The notes beneath the pieces are model-generated. The model was given only the letters and a program-made list of their open reading frames with translations, did no database searches and had not been told where the DNA came from. The position numbers and the translations under genes are program-made. From contig JAQOOI010000053.1 of NCBI GenBank assembly GCA_028554645.1, positions 124,001 to 188,000 of the forward strand: a DNA stretch of 64,000 bases, written 5' to 3'. Shown here piece after piece: positions 10,948-22,752 of this stretch. This DNA comes from Omphalotus guepiniiformis. Taxonomy: Eukaryota > Basidiomycota > Agaricomycetes > Agaricales > Omphalotaceae. Position 1 is the first letter of the stretch. The number at the start of each line of letters is the position of its first letter.

Positions 10948-13900
10948 TCAGGCCTGCACTGTGTTCCAGTCTTCTCCATGCACAAAGGTATCAAGAGAAA
11001 TATAGACTGACGGAGCAGATGAGATAATAAGAAGTTGATTACTACCTTTATAGTAAACATCATGACGCAAAGTAGGTGGCAGCCAAAACAAATGAGAAAT
11101 TTTTTCAGTGGAGACCCATCCAGTAGAATCAGGATTCTTGATCAACTTCAGATTGATGGTAGAGCAGAGGTTTTTGTGTAAGTGTGAAGGCTCAGTGGCA
11201 ATCTTAGAGCCATTGGAGAGAAATGTAGTTGGGCTCATAGGATCATCATGACCTTGAAGAGGGTCCATGAGATGCAGCTCTGTGCTAGAATCCCACACTC
11301 TGATGGTGTTATCACAAGACCCAGAGACAATCTTGAGGCCATCAGGAGAGAATGCAACTGAATTCACCAAATGATCATGACCTTGAAGTGCGTCCATTAG
11401 CTGCTGCCCTGTGCTGGCATCCCACACTCTGATGGTGTTGTCATGAGACCCAGAGACAATCTTGAGGCCATCAGGAGAGAATGCAACTGAGTTCACACTA
11501 TGATCATGACCTTGAAGTGGATCAATGAGCTGCTGCCCTGTGCTAGCATCCCACACTCTGATGGTGTTATCACAAGACCCAGAGACAATCTTGAGGCCAT
11601 CAGGAGAGAATGCAACTGAACACACAGGACCATTATGACCATAAAGTGAGTCCATAAGCTGCTGCCCTGTGCTGGCATCCCACACTCTGATGGTGTTGTC
11701 ATGAGACCCAGAGACAATCTTGAGGCCATCAGGAGAGAATGCAACTGAGTTCACACTATTATCATGACCTTGAAGTGGCTCAATGAGCTGCTGCCCTGTG
11801 CTAGCATCCCACATGCTGATGGTCTTGTCATCAGACCCAGAGACAATCTTGAGGCCATCAGGAGAGAATGCGACTGAATTCACATAATGCTCATGACCTT
11901 GAAGTGGCTCAATGAGCTGCTGCCCTGTGCTGGCATCCCACACTCTGATGGTCTTGTCATGGGACCCAGAGACAATCTTGAGGCCATCAGGAGAGAATGC
12001 AACTGAATTCACCCAATCATCATGACCTTGAAGTGGGTCCATGAGCTGCTGCCCTGTGCTGGCATCCCACACTCTGATGGTGTGGTCACGAGACCCAGAG
12101 ACAATCTTGAGGCCATCAGGAGAGAATGCAACTGAATTCACCCGATCATCATGACCTTGAAGTGGGTCAATGAGCTGCTGCCCTGTGCTGGCATCCCACA
12201 CTCTGATGGTATTGTCACGGGACCCAGAGACAATCTTAAGGCCATCAGGAGAGAATGCAACTGAATTCACCCAATCATCATGACCTTGAAGTGGGTCAAT
12301 GAGCTGCTGCCCTGTGCTGGCATCCCACACTCTGATGGTCTTGTCATAAGACCCAGAGACAATCTTGAGGCCATCAGGAGAGAATGCACCTGAATTCACC
12401 AAATGATCATGACCTTGAAGTGGGTCAATAAGCTGCTGCCCTGTGCTGGCTTCCCACACTCTGATGGTCTTGTCACCAGACCCAGAGACAATCTTGAGAC
12501 CATCAGGAGAAAATGCAACTGAACACACAGGACCATTATGACCATAAAGTGAGTCCATAAGCTGCTCCCCTGTGCTGGCATCCCACACTCTGATGGTCTT
12601 GTCAAAAGACCCAGAGACAATCTTGAGGCCATCAGGAGAGAATGCAACTGAATTCACCAAATGATCATGACCTTGAAGTGGATCAATGAGCTGCTGCCCT
12701 GTGCTGGCATCCCACACTCTGATGGTGTTGTCATGAGACCCAGAGACAATCTTGAGGCCATCAGGAGAGAATGCAACTGAGTTCACCCAATGATCATGAC
12801 CTTGAAGTGGGTCAATGAGCTGCTGCCCTGTGCTGGCATCCCACACTCTGATGGTGTTGTCATCAGACCCAGAGACAATCTTGAGGCCATCAGGAGAGAA
12901 TGCGACTGAATTCACATAATGCTCATGACCTTGAAGTGGCTCAATGAGCTGCTGCCCTGTGCTGGCATCCCACACTCTGATGGTGTGGTCACGAGACCCA
13001 GAGACAATCTTGAGGCCATCAGGAGAGAATGCAACTGACTTCACCCCAAAATCATGACCTTGAAGTGGCTCAATGAGCTGCTGCCCTGTGCTGGCATCCC
13101 ACACTCTGATGGTCTTGTCACGGGACCCAGAGACAATCTTGAGGCCATCAGGAGAGAATGCAACTGAATTCACCCCAAAATCATGACCTTGAAGTGGGTC
13201 AATGAGCTGCTGCCCTGTGCTGGCATCCCACACTCTGATGGTATTGTCACGGGACCCAGAGACAATCTTGAGGCCATCAGGAGAGAATGCAACTGATTTC
13301 ACCCAATCATCATGACCATGAAGAACATGGATTTGTACTGGCCAGTGTGAGGAGTTTCCTCTCTCAATATGGAGAATGTTCTTATAGAGTGGTAGATAAT
13401 GCTTCTTTACCAATGACTCACTGGGTGCACATGGTAATGCTGATATATAAATATGTGGCAAACTTTCTGAGATGCAACTAGAGAAAGCTGTCACAAACTG
13501 CAGTGCATCTGCCACAAACATGCCCAGTTCATCATTCTGAACCTATAACTAGAATTAGCAACTGTCAATGTTCTTGTAATCACACTTGCCTTCAGTAGAT
13601 GTACTGTATTCTGCAGTATGGAGGTAGCCTGATGGACTCTTCCATACACACTGAACACCTCTAGCCAGAAGAGAAACTTTTTTTGAAAAAGGATATGAAT
13701 GTGCTCTTGGAAATCACTGTAGCACTGCTTATCCAATTTGAGGAGTTCATCAATGTGAAACATCCAATAAGAACATGAATACAACAGCTCTGGAGTTATT
13801 GCCTTCTGAATCATGTCTTTGATGTCTCTATTGCATATATGGGAGGAAGGAAAGTTGGCAATATTGAACCTAAGTTCAGTGATCATGATTTGAAGGCATC

Positions 13901-16553
13901 TTTGAGACAGATATTCCTGAGCCTTCTGCTTGTTGATAAACCAGGGCTTGCCTCCACATGCCTTTTCATCCAGCAGATAGTCTGCAAATGATGGATGTAG
14001 AAGCCTCACCGGCTTGCCATTCCCATACTCCAAGACACATTGAAAGTGCTGCAAAATCCCTTTTACACTGGTTCCTGGTTCAAGGAATTCCTCCACAGAC
14101 TCTAGTGTGAATGGCTCTCTTGCCAAAATGACTAGAGAGAGTATGTTCTGGAATCTCTGCTGGAACTTTCTCTCCTGCCATCTTAAACCTCCTGACTCCT
14201 GCAATGCAACTTCATAGAGCTTGTATAACCCTGTGAGATACCCATCTTCTTCTGTGACACCAGCCATCACAATCTCAAGCCCCTCTGATACATCAGATCT
14301 CTGTGTAATGAATCTGATCACAGTTGAGCACCAGATAAAAAGTCCTGAGGATTGATCAGCCAGCTTGCTGATAACCTCCTGTCCTGGCCATCCTTCTTCA
14401 AGATTCAAATCTTCATATGTCCTCATCCTCTGTATATCTTGGAATTCATGAGATAAGTAGACCTTAATATCTTCTGAGGTAGACAGGCTGTCAAGCTCTG
14501 GCTTGAAGATATGGTTTAGGTCTGCCTTCTCTAGAAATTCTCTGATGTCAAGCTCTGGTCTACTGGTAACCAGGACTTTGATGAAATGTGGCAACAATTT
14601 GAATTGGTCACTCAAGAGCTTTGCCAGCTCTCTTGATGATCCAAATTCATCCAATGCATCAAGTACAATTAGAACAGGTCCTCTTACAGCTAATGAAGCC
14701 TGCTGAAGTGGCTGCACTATGAGGTCCTGGAACTGTTGTGAAGCAGACAGTGAAAAGAGTGCAGGAGTTCCCTGTATAACTTTCACCATCACATCTCCAA
14801 TTTCTGGGTATATTACACCCAGATGATAGGCAAGAGTTCTTATCAGTGATCTTGTATCTTGGCTCTTTCCTCGTTCAAAGCAGATATATGCTACAGTTCT
14901 CTTCATAGGATGGAAGTGATGGGCAATAGTGCAGGCAAGAGTACTTTTGCCAAACCCAGCTTGTGCACAAAGCCAGAGGATGCTTGGCTGATCAATTGCA
15001 AAGATCCACTCCTCAATGGACTGCAAAATGTTCACTCTTGTTCCAGAAAGGCATTGCTTATGCTCTATGAGAGCATCAGTCTTGATTGGGTTGAGGTGGG
15101 AGTGTAAAACTAAATCACATTCAATATCTGAGATTGAGCAACTAGAATATTTCTCACCTTGCATATTCATCCACTCTGCAATATGAATGCATGCCACTAC
15201 TACATTACAAGTAGCACTAGTGTGAAAGTCTTTCTCAAGTCTTGAGAAAGTGTCCTTGAATGCTTGAATTCTGGTCCCATAGTTACTGAATGTTTGCTTC
15301 ATCATCCGTACTAGATATTTGTTATTATTAGAGACATAGTTTAGTAAATATCAAGCTTACCACCAAATCCACTTTCACAATACTCTCTGATAAATATCAT
15401 ACACTCCACAGTCTGCTGCATACTAATTCTGATCACACTCTCCAAGACAGAAATATTCTTTGAGTTTAGCTCTGAGTTCAGAGTATCAACAAAGTTGAAA
15501 AATGTCCTGATAGTCAAGGCTAGATCCAGAATAGCTTTATCTCTCTGCACCTGGGCAGAGATTGCCTACATGCCATAGACATTAAAAAACCCATTGATCA
15601 AGACATGCAAGCACTTGGTTGACTAACCTTTTGCACTGATGACACTGCTGTCCATGCCAATGCAACATATGGATGTATCTGGTATAAGAAATGCTGTGTT
15701 AATACTATATCACAAGACTGAATGTATACTTACAGAAGCCAACTTATCAACCTGGATCACAATACCCTTCAAGCTATCCAATTTGCTAAGGATTGCTGTT
15801 ATGTCCTTTACAAGGGCAACTCCATCTGAATCAGAATTCACTGACAAGACTGGGCCTGCAGTCTGAACTACATGACCAGTTGTACTTTGTTCAAGCCTGG
15901 TGAGGCCAGGATTAGCAGCAGACATTTCTCTCAATGCTGCATTATGAGTTGATCTTCTCATGAGAGTGATAACGAGATTTCCTGCAGGAGAGCTTTTCTT
16001 CATGAGCTCCAGAGAGACAGTCCTACTAGTATCAGAGGCTTGATTGTATCACATTAGAACTAGATGTTTGTATGTATATATATGGGAACTACACACCAGC
16101 TTGAACATCAGCGCTATCTGTACCAAATGCCTTTAAGAGCAGCTCCTCAAAAGATATCTTGACCTTTCCAAGATCTTTCTTGAAGATGTTATGCTTGATA
16201 ACTGTGAAAAGAAGCACAGCTGAGGGTGGGGTTGGATCATTCAAGACACTGTGTACAAAGAGCAGACGTTGTCAATTTTAACTATGACATCAAGAAAGAA
16301 GTTTACACACACTCTAAAGTCCGAGTCAGTGTTCCAGACAGGATGCTGAGAGTTGTATTGAACAGAAGTCTCATAGGATTTGGACCCAATTGTGATCTTG
16401 ACAGATGTATCTGGAGCCTTCTTGGCGAACCTTGAGGCACGCAGGTCACTTGCACTAACCACTGTATTGAAGTTAATATTTGTGAGATTCAGAAACAGTA
16501 ATATATGACAATAACTAATAATGAGTTGTACCTTTCAAGTCGTAGGTGGTCAT
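10948..16553 (-). CDS. STAND protein: C2 - helical region - NACHT NTPase - WD40 repeats (NWD/HET-E-like)
   Basis: A signal-transducing NTPase of the kind used in fungal nonself recognition (HET-E/NWD relatives). The start ATG at 16553 (MTTYDLK) splices into a C2 domain (SASDLRASRFAKKAPDTSV, SKSYETSVQYNSQHPVWNTD, then IKHNIFKKDLGKVKISFEEL). A helical region follows (HPYVALAWTAVSSVQK; QQTVECMIFIREYCESGFGG). The exon beginning MMKQTFSNYG (15305) carries NACHT: Walker A QAGFGKST (about 14.95 kb), Walker B VLIVLDALDEFG (about 14.66 kb), sensor-like VLVTSRPELD, then winged-helix-like LHPSFADYLLDE. After an intron near 13.59-13.54 kb comes VQNDELGMFVADALQFVTAF, then sixteen near-identical 43-residue WD repeats, one degenerate repeat, and a C-terminal segment with LFWLPPTLRH and VHGEDW as in homologues. 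No stop interrupts the spliced frame, so it looks intact. CpG is strikingly rare across it. Confidence 0.9.
11254..13317 (-). repeat. 16 tandem 129-bp WD40 repeats, near identical
   Basis: Each unit is exactly 43 codons; repeat 1 begins at 13317 and repeat 16 at 11382 (step 129 bp). The core SVAFSPDGLKIVSGS and TIRVWDASTGQQL is almost invariant at both protein and nucleotide level. A few columns vary strongly: residues 3-5 after GH (DDW, DFG, EHY, DHW, DHL, NGP, DDR, DNS, DHS), residue 7 (N, K, C), residue 23 (R, D, H, F, G, Y, C) and residue 25 (N, K, H). Repeats 6 and 13 both carry the MDSLY variant and are followed by the NGP variant (repeats 7 and 14), which suggests that a multi-repeat segment has been duplicated inside the array. 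Confidence 0.97.
13540..13590 (-). other. Candidate GC-AG intron linking NACHT and WD exons
   Basis: The only join I found that keeps the homologous reading (HLLK then VQNDELGMF, phase 0) uses a GCAAGT donor and a TATAG acceptor about 47 bases apart, with a TTGCTAATT branch-like site between. A GT donor 16 bases upstream (GTACAT) also keeps phase but removes four more codons. GCAAGT is the usual consensus for GC-AG introns. Confidence 0.5.
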
Positions 16554-18364
16554 TGTAGAATCAACAGTTTTTGAACTTGAGATGTGCTTCAGAGTACTCA
16601 GAGATGAGGGGGGGAAGCAACGAAACTTGGGAACATGCCGTCGCTATACCCATCCACCATGAGGCAACCACGAGGCATGAAGTGATAAGGTCAGCTGAAT
16701 TCCGGAATCCATTTCCGAGAATCGGGAATCGTTGAATCCATGCTGTCAGGACGAGCGAGGTCTGATAGTAATTGAGCGAATGCTCTAAGTATTTGCAAGT
16801 TTTGCTAGGAACATCATCCAGTTACTCTTATTTTACGTGCATATCGACAAGTCGATGTTCTCGTGTCTTTCAACTTGTCCGTGCGTGCGCTTATCTATTG
16901 GTCACGTTGCACACAGCCTCAATCTCCTGACATACGTCCCGCAAACTTGGAATTCACTTCCCTTTGCTTAACAGGGTCTACGAGTCGTCCACCATTCGTG
17001 TAGCGTTTTTTGTTGCTGCTGTCAACCTACAATGAAGGTAAGAATACTCTCCTTGTATAGGAAACCAAGACATAACACGGATCTTCGTCTTAGTATTATG
17101 GTGGCCGCTCGCTGTTTTTCTTTTTGGTCTCTCAGCTCCATGAATGGCAGCAGCGTTGACTCGCGTACTACCGAACGCACATTTCAGCTCACTCACAGCC
17201 TTATTCTTAGTCAAAACACCCCCCACCCTGTACATTCATTCTGCAGTTGAATATCGACAAATTCAATCCGTGCGCAAACGGTGCTGCTCGACCAGGTGAA
17301 GCTGGGACGCATGTTGGTTTGTATGTCGAGTAATTTGGTAGTGCGTATGCGTATTTCTCTCGCTCTTTCGTTCTTCAACATATCTTATGTATGTTATGTT
17401 TCAGGTATTCATGGTTTTCGTCCAAATTCGCGTACTCGTTTTGCTGCCATGAAAATTCAAATTCTCCCTTCTCGTCGTAATATCCTGCACGCGCCACCTA
17501 TATCCGCCAGCTGCATCCAGGTATCCTGCCCTCACCAACAACAAGATATTCCCGAGCGAATATGCCAATTGACAAAGTTTCACTATTGGTGCGGCGTAGT
17601 TGAAGGTGTAGGAAGGATGTGGGCCGGATAAGCTGCAAGGGGTACAACAGATGGAGGCGAACGTTCAGATGTGAAGAGATGGTGTTGGCGAAGGAATCTG
17701 TTCGAAAGATCCATCCTCTCTACTGAAACGGACGACACGATACCTAAAGGGCCTCCGCAATACTGAATTAATCTTCAAGGAGAATCAAGGAGACGCAGGA
17801 GGAAAACCTAGTCTGTATGCCTACGAAGAGAGACGAAGAGGTGATCCGACTCGCTCGTACTCACCATAGATTCCTTTAGTACTCAATGGACAGCTAACAA
17901 TTGTGAAAAATAAGTGAATAGAAACATAATCCTGACACCCAGAAAGAAGAAAAAAAATTCAGTATTCAGTTTATACTTATATATAGGGATAGTGATATAA
18001 TCGTAGATAGAATCAAGTCATCAGAGCAGAAAACCGTGTCAAAATGTGAAATCGTTATAATAATTACTTGTAGGGATATGTTCGAATACCCCGTGGGTGT
18101 AAGAAAGTCCATGTGAGGTAAAATGTCATGAACCAGAGCCTGCAGCTCGTACTCGTGCGCGCGTGCATTACACGGAGGAGGGGAGAGGACGAGGGATGAG
18201 GAACGACGAGTCGTGGGCCGGGGCCGGATTCAGCATCGTGGTCAGCCATAGAAGCTCCGCATGTCGCCTCGCCATCCCGCTCAACTGTCAACGTTGGACG
18301 ACCCGTTGAGTACCACACCGAAACCCAACCCCAGAACGCATGTCCAAAACTCAATATAAGCGCT
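16554..18364. other. Intergenic, possible tiny spliced gene, otherwise empty
   Basis: Upstream region of the STAND gene and downstream region of chitin synthase. Around 17034 (+) an ATG-AAG sits directly before a GTAAGA donor. The acceptor at about 17246 opens a short frame (LNIDKFNPCANGAARPGE...), continued by a possible exon after 17404. It matches no family I know and is too short to call. The rest has no supported gene. Confidence 0.4.
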
Positions 18365-21300
18365 TTATTCCCCAGCAAACAACCTAACAACCATATATGT
18401 CGTCGAACCTACGAACCGCACAACTGGCAATGTGTCCAAACGTCAGCAAATTCCAAACGGCCCCGCGAAAAGATAGAGAGAAATAGAGGCAGGGTGAAGG
18501 ATGGTGACTACTCACATGAAAGTCCAGCAACACTAAACAAGATAAACGCCATGTACCCCGCGACGGACTTGTTCGCGCCTTCGGTCGAGGCTTTTGCGTT
18601 TGCTTGGACGATGATCGCTGCGAGCAGACCCTGTTTCGGTGTCAACAGAGTAGCCGGCAAAGCAGACGAGAAACACAAGGAATACAGAATGGAAAAAGGG
18701 AGGAGAGGCGAGTCAGCGACTGATGCACGCGAAGACGGAAAGAGGGACGTACATTACTCAAAGTCCACGCGAGCAACACGTTTGTTCGGAATGTCCTATA
18801 ATAATCCTCTTGCTTTGTGGCTTCGTCTTCTTTCTTGTCTTCCTTAGGCGGTTTGGTGCGGAGGACGTGGAGCCTGTATATGAAGAGGGTCAGGGGAACC
18901 GATGAGGAGTAAGGGATGAATGGGTAGGGAGGAGTAGTGGAGGCAAAAGGGAGGGAAGAAACATCAGTATGACGCGGAGCCAAAACACTGAGGAAACACT
19001 CACGCATCCTCATACGCAGCATCGATATCTTTCTCTTCAGTCGGAACAGCAACCTCCACCGTATTACTCCCTTTTCCTTCTTCTTTCTTAACCTACAAAA
19101 CACAACCCCGAGAAATTGTGGTCAGTGATGACGGTCGAGTAATGATTACGCAAAAAGAAATAAGCCTCACCTGAACAACTCCCAGATCCGTAGAGACTTT
19201 ATTATCACCTTTCGTACCCCAAGACACATCATGCACATTTGCGAATGCGTAGACGTTTAGGACTGCGATATATGAGGGTGCCATGAGAAGGTATTGGATG
19301 AAGGATGTTATCATGTGCCATGGTTCGAACTGTTCCCGAAAGCAAGTTAGCAAACATTTCTGCAAGTACCAAAGAAGAGGAACACGCACGAAAATTAAAC
19401 TAGCAACAAAATACAACCCCAACGTAGCCGCCAAACTGATGACGATATCTCTAAAGATTGAGTTCGTGAATAAATCATTAACAGTCAAGGGTCCATCGGC
19501 ATTTATGATGTTCTCGATCCCTTTGAACGCTAAGAAAAATGCGGAGATCGTCATGTAGATGGTGATTATGCTGAAGCCTAACATCGCGAGTGTGTAACCC
19601 CACTTGGACCCTTGAGGACGATTACCCAGAGAGAGTAGGAAACATGTCAAGAGAAGACCGAGGTAGACGTAATTGAGAATTATGTTGACAACTTTTATGC
19701 CGGAGATGTTGAAGGAGGGGTCCTCGAGTGAGTCGGAGAGGATGACGAAGGCTATGTAGTAGTTTGCCTAGAATGTACCAAAAGGTTTAGTCAAAAGCTA
19801 TGGAAATATTGGAGAGAAACTAACCAAGGCGAACCAACTGAATACGAGGTTGAAAACTTGGTAGAACATCTCGATGTGTATCCAGAACTTCCTGATAAAG
19901 CTGTGCGCTGAGCGGTAGATATAGTAGAAGTGGAAGGTGGAGTGGACCGCGGCGAAGAAAGAACCGTTGAGCCAGCGACGACGTTGAGAAATTAATTCTG
20001 GGACCTGCAGAAAGGACAGTGAGTGAGGTGGCTTTTCGAGCAAAGAGCGACACGAACCTGATCAGGGACATCGGTAATAGCATATGCACTCTTGACATAA
20101 TGCAGAATCCAACTTCCGCCCCTCTTACTCACGAGCTCCCAACAAAGGATACGATCTTCAGCGAGATACATGTTGGCCGTGAAGATATCCGCGTTCGCTC
20201 CGTGCTGGAGAAAAACTTTCAACCAAACATGCAACGGGCAAGAAAAACGCATATACCCACCATCTTCTCACCCAAAAAGTACTTCTGCAACGGACCCTCT
20301 CCCTTGGCGTCATTCTGCAACGCGATATACCTATACGCGGAGAACGCCCCAGGTAACACCGTGATATACCCAAACACACTCTCCAGCGGTTTATCCAGGA
20401 TATTACTCATCTTGTACTCGAAATTCTGCGCAGCGACGAGCGGGTTGATGAGATTGACACCCCATTTGCCTTTGAGCGCGACAATTTCGCCACAGGCTCC
20501 GCCAACGTTTGAGTTGATATCGAAAGCTTTCCAGAGATGGTATATCGACGTTGGGCCTGGCATGGTACCAACGTCCAGGAGGACACAGACGTTGGGATTT
20601 AGAATCGGTCCGAAGGCGTTGAAGAACCATCGATGGGAGTTGATCTTTTTCTGATTTTTCTCTTTGAGGCAGAAGATGACTTGTACTGGAACGTGATTCT
20701 TGTCGGCGCCTTCAATTTTTAGCGAGGGCGTTATGGCGACTGTGAGGTGACTTGTTAGTGGGTGTAACAAAGAGAAAGGGTCGAACGAACTTTGAGTTGT
20801 ATACTCGTATATATGCGCCTGTACTTCCTTCCCGTTGACCAAATTCTTCGCAACTCCTTCCTGATAGCACCCCATACCCGCAAGGACACTCAATGTCCTC
20901 GAATTGATCTTCCCTCTTCCATCACTGACCACACAGACGACAACCTTTTTCCATCCCTCCTTGCCCCAAGTCTTACTCCTATCTCGCTTACACAAATGCG
21001 CGATATTCTTGAACACACCAAGCATCGACCTCGTGAACAGAACCTCGTCTTCATTGTACATCGTAAGCACGATGAACAACTCCGTCCTCCTTGGCGGATC
21101 GTAATGAACCTGCCGCAAGGTAAACCCAGTGTCTTTGAAATCATTAGGATCACAAGTAGCCGCAGAATACCGCATATGCGTGAACTCTCTATCGAGGGTG
21201 GATGTATCGGTTGGTAAACCAGCAAGAGAGAGCAATTTGTGAGGAACAGGGGAGTCGATGACGAAGTTTCCATGGAAAAGCTCTACACGTTTGATAGTCT

Positions 21301-22012
21301 TGTACCGCCTAGGCACACGCTGAGGTATTCTCCCGTAACGGATGTTGGTTGTTTCGCCTCCTGGACCACCAGTGTAGTAGTCGCTACCACCTACACCGGG
21401 AATAGCGAATCCGCCGGCGAACCCTTCGTCATACCCGCCGGGCATAGCGCCACCAGGATTATGATCTGGTATACGTATGCCCATCCCACTCGACCGTGAG
21501 TCTCTTCGCAGAAGAGGTATGTCACCGTCACCTTCCTCATCGCGATCCTCGTAGGAATCACGCGCAACAGGACCATTGTCTGCCAGTGTGTAGCTCTGAG
21601 CGTAGCTGCTGCCAGCTAGTGATACACGATGAGCAGGGGGAGGTGGAGAAGTGAGGTATTCATGTGGTGCAGGTGATCCTAGCTGATGTATAGCAGGAGG
21701 AGGTGAATGGTAAGGGGATGTTAGGTAATCATGGGTTCCGGCGGGTGGTTGGTGGGTAATCTGAGGAATGGGTGCACCGTAAGAGTCAACTTGTGCAGGA
21801 GGCGGTGGAACCTGATGAGCGTATGGGTCGTATAAAGGTTGCTCGTACTGTTGATAAGGCGAAGTTGAAGGCTGCCCGTATTGCTCGTAATTCTCGTAGG
21901 GTGTATATCCATCGTTGTAGTGTCTGTGTTGCCCCTCGTCTGCCTGCCAAAGAAGTTGTCAATGAGTTTTCTCGTGCCACAGCGATGGGCGTACCTCTGG
22001 ATAATGGGACAT
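18365..22012 (-). CDS. Chitin synthase (family 2 glycosyltransferase, division 1, class I-III type)
   Basis: Processive chitin synthase of the plasma membrane or chitosomes, using UDP-GlcNAc. Starts MSHYPE at 22012, an 18-base first exon followed by an intron (acceptor near 21945). It then has a Pro/Tyr/Gln-rich N-terminal tail ([18 protein letters not shown] and so on). The CS1N/catalytic region follows: [72 protein letters not shown] and [20 protein letters not shown]. The GT-2 active-site block [12 protein letters not shown] and the product-binding [14 protein letters not shown] are both present and intact. The C-terminal half holds the cluster of transmembrane helices and ends [18 protein letters not shown] at the TAA (18365). 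Multiple 50-60 bp introns interrupt it; estimated product about 900 residues, normal for the family. It is a single gene, not clustered with other wall enzymes. Confidence 0.95.
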
Positions 22013-22752
22013 TCTGTACGAGAGAGAAAAAACAGAAAGAATGAAGGAGAGAAGAAGTACAAATAGTTTTTTGAACGTTGCTGGAAGAGTGAAACAGCCC
22101 CGCAAGACGGAAGCAGTACAGCCTTACATAACCAATATCGGCTTGGCGACCGGAGCAAGCTATTACCCATATTTAGCGTCTCGGGTAGCCGACGCCGTCA
22201 AATTGCTGCGCTCAATTTGGCGCGCGCCGACACTGGACACCGCACTTAGCCAGAGTATGGACTCATTGCCACACCTACAGCTTTTACCTGCAAAGATGTG
22301 CATCTACACTTCCGTTTTTGCTATACGAAGGAATGCTGCGGGTGGCTGGGGAACATGCTGAGATGATTATTCAAGGCAAGGATCATTGTTGGTTTTACCA
22401 GTACATCGTTCGTTACTTTAGAGAATACTGAATTTACTACAGCGCTTTGGATAATTATCCAAAGAGTCGGACCCGGCACAGCTGAGTGTGAGGGTGTAAT
22501 GGTAACGTGATCTCACCACATAGACTGCGAGCTCTTTTGCTTATTCATTCCTTGCGTTCGACCACGTACATACTAGATGAAGAATTGGAATTTCCCGGGA
22601 AGAAATGTCGTCTTTGAAGCGAACGGCTCCCAGTGGTTCGTTCAGATAGCAGGAAGTGCGGAAAACAGAAGCGAACGCCATAAGATACATATTTGATTCA
22701 TCGTGATATTAGAACAGTTGATATACCCATAATACAGACTCCTTTATCCATC
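22013..22752. other. Intergenic: chitin synthase upstream region
   Basis: About 740 bases before the chitin synthase start and after the stop of the next minus-strand gene. Contains only overlapping frames without recognisable content; presumably holds the chitin synthase promoter. Confidence 0.5.

Noticed and set aside
11493..12647. Secondary frames inside the WD repeat array
   Set aside because: They are shadows of the repeat in another frame, recurring with the 129-bp period.
17034..17630. Tiny spliced gene starting ATG-AAG before a GTAAGA donor
   Set aside because: The frame after the acceptor stops after about 30 codons unless a second doubtful intron is used, and no family is recognised.
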